From positions 1-64,000 of the forward strand of contig JAUIGU010000015.1 in the NCBI GenBank assembly GCA_030432595.1: a DNA stretch of 64,000 nt, written 5' to 3'. Below, piece by piece: positions 10,184 through 17,721 of this stretch (positions within the stretch are counted from its first letter, which is position 1; the number at the start of each line of letters is the position of its first letter). Source of the DNA: Phycisphaerae bacterium. GTDB lineage: Bacteria > Planctomycetota > Phycisphaerae > Phycisphaerales > Phycisphaeraceae. Both the position numbers and the translations under genes were made by a program. The notes beneath the pieces were generated by a model. The model saw only the letters and a program-made list of their open reading frames with translations. It was not told where the DNA came from and did no database searches.

Positions 10184-12184
10184 TCAGGCCTCGGTTTGCA
10201 GCGGCGTGGCGAGCCAGGAGGGGCCGGCCGCGAGGGGGAGGTGTTGGAGCAGATGCAGCCGGATGTTGGGGTCGATGGTCGCGGCGAGGGGCACGGCCTG
10301 GTCGGGCTGGTGCGTGAACAGATGCACGGCCGGGACGCGGGTCGGGTCCAGCGGCCTCTCCGCCGGGCACGCCAGCGCGAGCAACGCGCGGTGGCGCACG
10401 GCCCAGCGGCGCGCGTCGCACAGTTCGAGCAGCGCCGCGCGGGGGTGCTCGGCGTCGGCCAGGCGCAGCAGCAGGTGCAGCCGGCCGGCGGCGTCGAGCG
10501 CGAGGTCGATGTCCGGGTGATCGGGCCCGCGGGCGGGCAGCGTCACCAGGTTCAGCGCCGGCAGGGCCGCGGTGAGCAGGGCCGGGAGGGCTGGCACTTC
10601 CTCCGAGCCGGGAGCGTGAGCGACCGGTTGGGCCGGTGACGGTGCCTCGGCATTGGACGCAGCGGCATAGACCGATTCGCGTTCGGGCTTCGGATCGACG
10701 GATGGTTTCGCCGCAGTGGTCGGTTCGGTGGCGTTGTGAGCGTGATCGTCTTCGGTGACGATCGATGAGGCTTCGTTGGCGTCGCGAACCGAGCGCGTCA
10801 GGCGACCGACAGAGCTCGGCACAGAAGCTTCACGCTCAGGCTCACGCTCGATGGCGGCGGAACGCTCGATTTTTGTCGCACGCGGCGAAGCGGGTGGTTT
10901 GGAAATGACCGGCTCGGCGTCGGTGAACGCGGGCTCGGCGTGATGGCCGCTGCTCGGCGCTTCGGGCTCGGCCGGCAGTTCGATCAGCGCGTCGAGCAGG
11001 TCGTTCCACTGCACGTCCAGGTCGGGGAACTGGCCCAGCGCGCGGGCGGCGGCGGGCCGCATCTTCTGCAGGTGGCCCAGCGGCTCGATCGGGGTGTCGA
11101 ACAGCTCGTCGCACGCGGCGGCGATCTTCTGGGCGGCGCTCGTGGCGCGGGCCGCATCACTCCCCATGACGAAGACGCCGACCTCGGCACCGGGCGCGTC
11201 GGGGTCGGCCTCGACGAGGGTCTTGAGCCCGCGGTACCCGGCGACGACCGCGGTCTCATCAGCGCCGGTCAGCAGCGTCCACACGCCCACGTCCAGCAGA
11301 CGGTCGATCTGCGACGGGTCGGTGTCGGCGTAGACCAGCACCGTGGCGACGGGCGTATCACGCTCAAGCAACAACTCGTCGAGCAGGTCGCGCAGGTGGC
11401 GCGGGGCGTGGCGGCCGTTGCCGTTGGAGGGTGCGTGGCGGTTCGCGGAGGCGGCGTCGCGCCGGGGGATCAGGTCGTCCCATTCGGCGTCCGCGTCATC
11501 GGCGCGCTGCTGGAGCACGTCGCGCAGCGTCGGCTCGATCAGTTCGGCTTCGAGGACGCCTCCGGGCGTGTCGTCGTCGAGCGTGACCAGCAGCACCGGC
11601 CCGTCGCGCTGCGCGAGCAGCTGCGCGTACTGCGTCAGCCACGCGTGGGCCAGGCCCGGCAGGTTGCCCAACAGCACCGCTTCGACGTGGGGACGCACAC
11701 GTTGCGTGACCGCCTTGGTGGGCCGTGTCGAGGGGGTTGGCTTGATCTCGCGCGACGTTCTCACGGGCATCTCTTCCCTCGGCCACGGTTCGGTGACGGC
11801 CGTGGCCACATTCAGCTCCAACTCTTCATGCTCAGCAATGAACGTCGGCAAGTCGTCCGTCGGCTCGACAGGATGCTGGTCATCACCCGGCTCCGCGTCG
11901 TCATGCATCGACGTCAACCGCAAATCGGGCACGTCCGAGGCCGCCGCCATCGGCGTGACCGGTGCCACATCCTCCGGCTCGTGAACTTGGGCACGTTCGT
12001 CGCTGGGCGGACCCGGGGGTGGATTGCGGGGCGGCGCAACGCGCGGACCGTCCGCGGCGGAGGGGCGCAGGCGGATCGGCTCGGGGCCGTCGAGTGGGTC
12101 GCGGCGCGGCGGCTGCGGCGCGGTCCCGGTCAGGAACAGCTCGGCCAGGTCGTCGAGGGTTTGCTGGGTGCGGTCGTCGTCCAT
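10184..12184 (-). CDS. Unrecognised protein, possible degenerate P-loop partner of ParA-CBM48
   Basis: A 666-residue protein of no recognised family. Residues 1-160 are acidic and Pro-rich, probably disordered. Residues 168-205 (AVLLGNLPGLAHAW then GPVLLVTLDDD) have the beta-loop-helix-beta spacing of a ParA/MinD nucleotide-binding start. However, the positions of the Walker Lys and Thr hold Ala and His, so it should not hydrolyse ATP. The middle (VATVLVYADTDPSQIDRLLDVGVWTLLTGADETAVVAGYR) looks like a Rossmann-type alpha/beta domain. A Ser/Pro/Glu linker and a C-terminal domain of about 120 residues follow. The gene lies 96 nt downstream of the ParA-CBM48 gene on the same strand, so the two probably work together. 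Fold and partnership are inferences. Confidence 0.6.
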   Translation of the reverse strand: MDDDRTQQTLDDLAELFLTGTAPQPPRRDPLDGPEPIRLRPSAADGPRVAPPRNPPPGPPSDERAQVHEPEDVAPVTPMAAASDVPDLRLTSMHDDAEPGDDQHPVEPTDDLPTFIAEHEELELNVATAVTEPWPREEMPVRTSREIKPTPSTRPTKAVTQRVRPHVEAVLLGNLPGLAHAWLTQYAQLLAQRDGPVLLVTLDDDTPGGVLEAELIEPTLRDVLQQRADDADAEWDDLIPRRDAASANRHAPSNGNGRHAPRHLRDLLDELLLERDTPVATVLVYADTDPSQIDRLLDVGVWTLLTGADETAVVAGYRGLKTLVEADPDAPGAEVGVFVMGSDAARATSAAQKIAAACDELFDTPIEPLGHLQKMRPAAARALGQFPDLDVQWNDLLDALIELPAEPEAPSSGHHAEPAFTDAEPVISKPPASPRATKIERSAAIEREPEREASVPSSVGRLTRSVRDANEASSIVTEDDHAHNATEPTTAAKPSVDPKPERESVYAAASNAEAPSPAQPVAHAPGSEEVPALPALLTAALPALNLVTLPARGPDHPDIDLALDAAGRLHLLLRLADAEHPRAALLELCDARRWAVRHRALLALACPAERPLDPTRVPAVHLFTHQPDQAVPLAATIDPNIRLHLLQHLPLAAGPSWLATPLQTEA

Positions 12185-12280
12185 GACGATCCCCCCCGGA
12201 AGGTGGCTGACGCGTGGGCGTGGTTACTTGCGATCCGCGCGGCGTTGCGTCAGCGGGGGTTGGGTCAAACTAAGGGTGGT

Positions 12281-13732
12281 TCATGCGCTCGCCGCGCCGA
12301 CTTCGATCACGTTGTTCAGTTCGCCGAAGGGGTTGGTTTCGGTCTTGGGGTTGTAGGGGTCCTGTACCCACTGGCCGTCGGCGACGAGGCGGTAGCGGTA
12401 CCGGCCCGGCGGCAGCGGGACGACGGCCTGCCAGACGTTGAGCGCTTCGTTGCGCGACATCGGGGTGCGCGACGGGTTCCAGTCGTTGAAGTCGCCGGCC
12501 AGGGCGTAGTTGTTCGCTTTGCCGGTCGGCTGGACGAAGAGGGTGCCCTGCGCGGTGACGCGCGAGCCGTAGAGCTGTTCGAGTTTTTCTTCGAGCCGGG
12601 CCTGCCGCTGGAGCGGCGTGAGCGCGGGGGCCGGGTCGGCCTTGGGGAGTTCCGCCGCACGCGACTCGTGTTCGTTGTGCTTCGGCGTTTCGACCTGGAC
12701 CAGCGCGGTGGCGGGCTGCGCCGGTTCGTCGCGGGTGAGCGCCGGGTCCTGGCGTTCCAGCCGGGCGGACAGCGCCGCGGTCCGGGTCGACAGCGCACGG
12801 GCGCGTTCGGCCAGCTCGGCGGCGCGGCTCATCGCGGGGTGCTCGCCGGCCGCAGTGATCACCGGCTCGGGGCGCGGCTCCGCAGCGTCGTCGTCATGCG
12901 CGGCAGGCGTGTACGACTCGCGGTACGCCGGCTCGCCGGGCACGGGCTCGAGCATGCTCGGCGGGTCGGGGGCGTTGTTGATCAGCCAGGTCGCGAGCTC
13001 TTCGAAGTCCTGCATGCCCCGGCAGCTCGGGTCGTACTCGGTGATCGGCTGCCCGAAGCTCGCGGCCTCTTTGAGCTTGCTGTTGAAGTTGATCACCAAT
13101 GGGAGGACTTGTTCGCCGAAGTGCCGCTTGAGTTCGCCGAGGATCTCGCGGGCCAGCTTGGTGCGTACGTCGTACATCGTTGGCAGCACGCTGAAGCGCA
13201 CGCGGTGCCCGACGCGTTGGATCAGCATCTCGATCGTCCGCGCCTGGCGCACCGAGCCCTGCAGCGCGAAGTAGCCGGTCTCCACCGGGATGATCACTTC
13301 GTCGCACGCCCGCAGGGCGTTGAACGTGAGCAGCCCGATGCTCGGCGGGCAATCGACCACACAGATGTCGTAGCGGTCCTGGACCGGCGCGAGCACCTGC
13401 GACAGCCGGCGGTCCTTGTCCGGGGCGCTGCTGAGGCGCTGCTCCATGGTGGCCAGCGCCATCGTGGAAGGCACGAGGTCGAGGTTGCGCGACACCTGCC
13501 AGACCAGGTCCGGCACGCCGACCGTGCCGTCCAGCCCGGCGCGGAGCAACTCGGCCGTGCCCTGCTGGATACGGTTTTCGGGGACGCTCAGGCCCAGGGC
13601 GCAGTGCGATTGCGGGTCCATATCGACCAGCAGGGTGCGGTAGCCCTTGCCGGCGAGGACCGCGCCCAGGTTGATGGCGGTGGTCGTCTTCCCGCAGCCG
13701 CCCTTCTGGTTGATGATGGCGATGGTGCGCAA
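12281..13732 (-). CDS. ParA/Soj-type ATPase fused to a C-terminal CBM48/AMPK glycogen-binding domain
   Basis: A 483-residue fusion. Residues 1-255 are a complete Soj-type ParA: deviant Walker A INQKGGCGKTTTAINL, A' motif LLVDMDPQ and Walker B YDICVVDCPPSIG. It lacks the N-terminal HTH of plasmid ParAs. Residues 256-395 are a Pro/Ala/Glu-rich linker with short coiled-coil pieces. Residues 397-478 are a carbohydrate-binding module of the CBM48/AMPK-beta type: YALAGDFNDWNPSRTPM, VWQAVVPLPPGRYRYRL and DGQWVQDPYNP keep the three conserved Trp (W418, W434, W455). The start is TTG at 13732. ParA dimers normally bind DNA and move ParB-bound cargo, while CBM48 normally binds alpha-glucans. A parB gene lies 4 kb away on the other strand. 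Joining the two suggests coupling of a positioning ATPase to glycogen or another glucan (inference). Confidence 0.9.
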   Translation of the reverse strand: MRTIAIINQKGGCGKTTTAINLGAVLAGKGYRTLLVDMDPQSHCALGLSVPENRIQQGTAELLRAGLDGTVGVPDLVWQVSRNLDLVPSTMALATMEQRLSSAPDKDRRLSQVLAPVQDRYDICVVDCPPSIGLLTFNALRACDEVIIPVETGYFALQGSVRQARTIEMLIQRVGHRVRFSVLPTMYDVRTKLAREILGELKRHFGEQVLPLVINFNSKLKEAASFGQPITEYDPSCRGMQDFEELATWLINNAPDPPSMLEPVPGEPAYRESYTPAAHDDDAAEPRPEPVITAAGEHPAMSRAAELAERARALSTRTAALSARLERQDPALTRDEPAQPATALVQVETPKHNEHESRAAELPKADPAPALTPLQRQARLEEKLEQLYGSRVTAQGTLFVQPTGKANNYALAGDFNDWNPSRTPMSRNEALNVWQAVVPLPPGRYRYRLVADGQWVQDPYNPKTETNPFGELNNVIEVGAASA

Positions 13733-14004
13733 AACGGGTCCGGGGCTCGGGGGCGCGTCCGCAAGACCGGGGCCGGGCCGACCCGCCGCAGGCCAGAGCC
13801 CGAAAAAAAACCGGTCCCGAAGTGAACAGCGCTGACATCGGCGTTATCGGGAGCCCGCCGCGCGCCGCTTGAATCCCGGGTTCTCCAGTTTCACCCCGGG
13901 CACGAATCGCGAGGTCAACCAGGCCGATCCGCAAAGCCAAAGCGCGTGCTATTTAGGATGCAACACGTTCTCCGTTCCGTGATCGTTCTTAAAGGTGCTC
14001 GACC

Positions 14005-14649
14005 GTGCCGACCCCGCCTCCCCCCCGCTTGATCCTCGCCAGCCGATCGCCCCGCCGGGCCGAGTTGCTGCGCGACGCGGGCTTCTCGTTCGAGGTGCGG
14101 ACGCCGCCGTTCGACGACCCGCCGCAGCCCGACACGCCCGAGGACGGCGACACCCCGGCGCTGGCCGTCCGTCTGGCCACGGCCAAAGCGCAGTCGCTCG
14201 CAAAATCGCTGGAAAAACCTGGAGAATCGCAAACTCCACGCGCGGTCATCCTCGCCGCCGACACGCTCTGCATCGACGCCCACGGCCGGCCGCTCGGCAA
14301 GCCACAGACCCGCGATCAACTGCTGAACATGCTCCGCGGGTTCGTCGACCGAACCCACCGGGTCACCACCGGCGTGTGCCTGCTCGCGTGGCCCGATCAA
14401 ATACAGTCCGCGTTCGCCGACACGGCCCACGTGCATTGGGGGCCGGTCCACGAAGAGGATTTGCAGGCCTACGCCGACACCGACGCCTGGGCCGGCAAGG
14501 CCGGCGGCTACAACTTCCACGACCGCGTCGCCGCCGGCTGGCCCGTCACCGCCGACGGCGACCCCGCCACCGTGGTCGGCCTGCCGATGGCGGCGCTCGT
14601 ACCGCGCCTCGCCGAATTCGGCGTCACCCCCGGAGTTGCCGCGCGGTGA
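14005..14649 (+). CDS. maf: Maf-family nucleotide pyrophosphatase
   Basis: A 214-residue Maf/HAM1-fold house-cleaning enzyme that hydrolyses non-canonical or excess nucleoside triphosphates such as dTTP, UTP or modified bases. The signature SRSPRRAELLRDAG lies at the N-terminus. Further family blocks are VILAADTLCID, GRPLGKP, HRVTTGVC and AGKAGGYNFHD near the C-terminus, followed by VVGLPM. Start is GTG at 14005. Its stop overlaps the lpxK start by 4 nt (GTGA), so the two are translationally coupled. The usual GKAGAYxIQ is here GKAGGYNFH, a small deviation. Subfamily substrate (YhdE versus YceF type) cannot be assigned. Confidence 0.9.
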   Translation: MPTPPPPRLILASRSPRRAELLRDAGFSFEVRTPPFDDPPQPDTPEDGDTPALAVRLATAKAQSLAKSLEKPGESQTPRAVILAADTLCIDAHGRPLGKPQTRDQLLNMLRGFVDRTHRVTTGVCLLAWPDQIQSAFADTAHVHWGPVHEEDLQAYADTDAWAGKAGGYNFHDRVAAGWPVTADGDPATVVGLPMAALVPRLAEFGVTPGVAAR

Positions 14650-15728
14650 TCCCCGACCACGCCCAGCTCCTGCGGATCATGTCCGGGCAGGACCGCCGCC
14701 CCGCCGCCACCGCCTGGCGCGCCGCGCTTTCGGCCATGAAACCCGGGTATTTCGTGGCCCTGCGGCTGCACCAGGCAGTCACCGTGCCCCGCCAGCGCGA
14801 CCTCGGCCGACCCACCGTGAGCCTCGGCAACCTCACGACCGGCGGCACCGGCAAGACGCCCATGACCATCGAGCTGGTCCGCCGGCTGCGCACCATGGGC
14901 CACCGCCCCGCCGTCTTGCTGCGCGGCTACGGCGGCGATCCCGGATCGAACGCGAACGACGATCACATGCCGGATGAGGTCCAGGAACTCCGCCGCACGC
15001 TCGGCGACGGCGTGCCGGTCCAGCCGAACCCGTCGCGCATTGAGGGGGCCCAAGCTGTGCTCGCCAATTGTTCCGAGACGACCTGTTTCGTCCTCGACGA
15101 CGGGTTTCAACACCGCAAGGCCCGGCGCGACCTGGACCTCGTGCTGATCGACGCGACCCGGCCGTTCGGTTTCGGGCACCTGCTGCCGCGCGGCCTGCTG
15201 CGCGAACCGCTTTCAGCGCTCGGCCGCGCCGACGCCGTCATCCTCACCCGCGCCGACCAGGTCGATGACGCCGAACGCGATCGCGTGGCGTCCGTCGTGA
15301 CGCAGCACCACGGCCGAGCGCCGCTCACGCACGCGGCCCACACCTGGACCGCCCTTTCACGCGGGCAGAACGGCACGACCGCGGTCGGCGACCTCGCGGA
15401 CCTGCGGGTGTACGGTGTCTCGGGGATCGGGAACCCCGCGACCTTCGAGAACCAACTCAAAGATGCGGCCGGGCGCGTCGTCGGTACAGAAAAATTCAAC
15501 GATCATTACCGCTATCCCCCCACCGTTCTGAACGCCGTTTTCGACCGAGCGAAGCAACTCGACGCCCAGGCCGTGGTCACCACCGAGAAGGACTGGGTCA
15601 AATGGAACGCACTCGGCGACGCCGATTCCTTCCCCCTCCCGGTGTACCGGCCGGTTGTGACGATGACGTTCACGCAAGGCGGCGACGCGCTCAATGCCTT
15701 GCTTCAGGCGCGGCTGCCGCAGCCGTGA
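14646..15728 (+). CDS. lpxK: Tetraacyldisaccharide 4'-kinase LpxK
   Basis: A 360-residue inner-membrane kinase that phosphorylates the 4' position of the lipid A precursor. The N-terminal region carries the membrane-associating helices. VSLGNLTTGGTGKTP is the characteristic LpxK P-loop, followed by LLRGYGGDPG and CFVLDDGFQHRKARRDLDLVLID, which holds the Walker B and substrate-binding acidic residues. Later blocks LPRGLLREPLSAL and DHYRYP match the family. I chose the GTG at 14646, overlapping the maf stop, as it gives the normal length. The longer open frame upstream is a shadow of maf. Its presence implies a lipid-A-type outer membrane. Confidence 0.94.
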   Translation: MIPDHAQLLRIMSGQDRRPAATAWRAALSAMKPGYFVALRLHQAVTVPRQRDLGRPTVSLGNLTTGGTGKTPMTIELVRRLRTMGHRPAVLLRGYGGDPGSNANDDHMPDEVQELRRTLGDGVPVQPNPSRIEGAQAVLANCSETTCFVLDDGFQHRKARRDLDLVLIDATRPFGFGHLLPRGLLREPLSALGRADAVILTRADQVDDAERDRVASVVTQHHGRAPLTHAAHTWTALSRGQNGTTAVGDLADLRVYGVSGIGNPATFENQLKDAAGRVVGTEKFNDHYRYPPTVLNAVFDRAKQLDAQAVVTTEKDWVKWNALGDADSFPLPVYRPVVTMTFTQGGDALNALLQARLPQP

Positions 15729-15814
15729 TTCAGACGTCAGGCCGCATGTGGCTGGCACCTACGCCGCACCACAAGAGCACGCGTTCTGTTTCCGTGAACC
15801 GGTAAGCTGCGCCC

Positions 15815-17296
15815 GTGTCGAAACCCGACCTGCTCAACCTGCTCGACCGCTGGCAACCCCAGCGCATTCTCGTGGCCGGCGACTACATGCTCGACCGCTA
15901 TGCGTTCGGGCACGCCGACCGCTTGAGCCCTGATGCGCCCGTGCCGGTGCTGCACGTCCAGCGCACGGACGACCGGCCCGGCGGCGCGGCCAACGTCTGC
16001 CGCGACCTGGTCGCGCTGCGCTGCGAAGCGCTCGCGCTGGGCGTCGTCGGCGACGACGAGACCGGCCGCGCGCTCAAGCACGCCATGAACCAGGGCGGCA
16101 TCGACACCACCGCCCTGCTCGCCGCGCCGGGCCGACCTACCACGGTCAAACACAACCTCGTCGGCCTCGCGCAGCACCGCCACCCCCAAAAGATGTTCCG
16201 CCTCGACACGGAAGACCGCACGCCGATCGACGATGCGCTTGTCGCGCAGCTCTTGCGTCTGGTCGATGAAGCGCTGCAACACGGCTGCGACGTCGTCTGC
16301 CTCGAGGACTACAACAAGGGCGTGTGCACCGAAGCGTTCTGCCAGGGCGTGATCGAGCGCGCGAAGCAACACGGCGTGCCGGTCATGGTCGATCCCGCCG
16401 CCGTCCACGACTACGCCAAGTACCGCGGCGCCGACGCCATCACCCCCAACCGCACCGAAGCGAAACTCGCCACCAACCTCGACGAGCCGGCGGCGATGGC
16501 GAAAACCCTGCAAAACAAGCACGATCTGAAACACATCGTGCTCACCCTCGACAAGTCCGGCGCGTTGCTGCGCGACCCGCGGGGCACCGAAACCACCGTT
16601 CCGACCCGCGCCCGCGCGGTGTACGACGTCACCGGCGCGGGCGACATGGTGCTCGCCATGCTCGCCGCCGCGGTCGCCAACGGGGCCGCGTGGGTCGACG
16701 CGGTGCACTTGGCGAACCTCGCCGCGGGCCTCGAAGTCGAAAAGGCCGGCGTCGTGCCTATCCCGCTCGACGACATCCTGCTTGAGGTCTTGCGCGAGTA
16801 CCACAACGAGCTCGGCAAGCAGCGCACCGTCGAGCAGCTCGTCCCCGAGCTGCGGGCGCACCGAGCGCAAGGCAAATCGATCGCGTTCACCAACGGCTGC
16901 TTCGACATCCTCCACGCCGGGCACGTCGCGTTCCTCCGCGCCGCCCGCGCGACCGGTGATGTGTTGGTCGTCGGGCTCAACAGCGACGACAGCATCCGCC
17001 GCATCAAGGCCGAGAAGAACGGCCCGCCGCGCCCGGTGAACCAGGAAGCCGACCGCGTCATGGTGCTCAGCGAACTGCAGAGCATCGACTATGTGGTGGT
17101 GTTCGGCGACGACACCCCCCTTTCGTTGATCGAGGCCGTGCAGCCCGACGTGCTCGTCAAGGGCGCCGACTACACCCGCGAAACCGTGGTCGGCCACGAG
17201 CTGGTCGAAGCCCGCGGCGGCCGGGTCGAACTCATCGGCCTGGTCGAGGGCCGGAGCACCACCAACATCCTCCGCAAGCTCGACACCCCGGCGTGA
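15815..17296 (+). CDS. hldE: Bifunctional heptose kinase/adenylyltransferase HldE
   Basis: A 493-residue two-domain enzyme of ADP-heptose synthesis for lipopolysaccharide core. Residues 1-330 are a PfkB/ribokinase-type D-glycero-beta-D-manno-heptose-7-phosphate kinase: RILVAGDYMLDRYAFG, RPGGAANVCRDLVAL and VYDVTGAGDMVLAML with the catalytic Asp of GAGD. Residues 350-493 are the nucleotidyltransferase domain: FTNGCFDILHAGHVAFLRAA with the HxGH motif, and NILRKL near the end. Full length matches E. coli HldE. Start is GTG at 15815. It lies 86 nt downstream of lpxK on the same strand, consistent with an envelope gene group. Confidence 0.95.
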   Translation: MSKPDLLNLLDRWQPQRILVAGDYMLDRYAFGHADRLSPDAPVPVLHVQRTDDRPGGAANVCRDLVALRCEALALGVVGDDETGRALKHAMNQGGIDTTALLAAPGRPTTVKHNLVGLAQHRHPQKMFRLDTEDRTPIDDALVAQLLRLVDEALQHGCDVVCLEDYNKGVCTEAFCQGVIERAKQHGVPVMVDPAAVHDYAKYRGADAITPNRTEAKLATNLDEPAAMAKTLQNKHDLKHIVLTLDKSGALLRDPRGTETTVPTRARAVYDVTGAGDMVLAMLAAAVANGAAWVDAVHLANLAAGLEVEKAGVVPIPLDDILLEVLREYHNELGKQRTVEQLVPELRAHRAQGKSIAFTNGCFDILHAGHVAFLRAARATGDVLVVGLNSDDSIRRIKAEKNGPPRPVNQEADRVMVLSELQSIDYVVVFGDDTPLSLIEAVQPDVLVKGADYTRETVVGHELVEARGGRVELIGLVEGRSTTNILRKLDTPA

Positions 17297-17721
17297 GCCG
17301 CCCGCCCGGCACGCAACGGTTCAGGCCGAGTTCGCCCACCTAATAGTTGTTGAAACAAATAAGCACAGGAACCAAAAACCATGCCCCACGATTTGGAACC
17401 GTGGGGCATGGCGGAGGAGAAAGATCAGTGTTGCTGGTACGAACCCTATCGACCAGGGTTCATCATATTCTTTCCTAAATTACTACGTTTGTGGAACGAT
17501 CCAAGCGGAGTGGCAAGGGTGGGCCCTTATCGGCCCTCGTCGAAGCGGCGCCCGCCCATGCCGCGGACAGACCACATGGCGACATTTGATTATTACAAAA
17601 ACCTAACAAGCAGTCGGGGCCGCTTGGTCGCCTCAGCCGGCTAGTTTGGATCAACATATCGACTTCCGGTGGTATGCTGTCTCGCAATCAGTCGAACCGT
17701 TCACGACAAGGAGGTCACGCG
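17297..17721. other. 425-bp intergenic region between hldE and parB
   Basis: I see no convincing gene here. The region is clearly more AT-rich than its surroundings, especially around 17340-17375, 17465-17500 and 17580-17605. It contains a strong hairpin (17379-17411) oriented like a minus-strand terminator. A possible -10 box TATGCT lies at 17673-17678, and the parB ribosome site AAGGAGG lies just before the ATG. No DnaA box of the form TTATCCACA was found. Confidence 0.5.
17373..17411 (-). terminator. Strong hairpin with T-run on the minus strand
   Basis: The 12-bp arm CCATGCCCCACG pairs perfectly with its complement across a 9-nt loop. On the minus strand it is followed by TTTTTGG, giving a good intrinsic-terminator shape. 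No minus-strand gene precedes it, so either it ends an unannotated small transcript from the 17.4-17.7 kb region or it is a dispersed palindrome. Confidence 0.5.

Noticed and set aside
10940-13825. A 961-codon plus-strand open frame across two minus-strand genes
   Set aside because: It spans both the ParA-CBM48 gene and its partner in antisense. Those genes have clear motifs or ribosome sites; this frame has none.
17297-17721. Chromosomal origin in the AT-rich spacer before parB
   Set aside because: AT-richness and parS nearby are suggestive, but no DnaA boxes or 13-mer repeats were seen.
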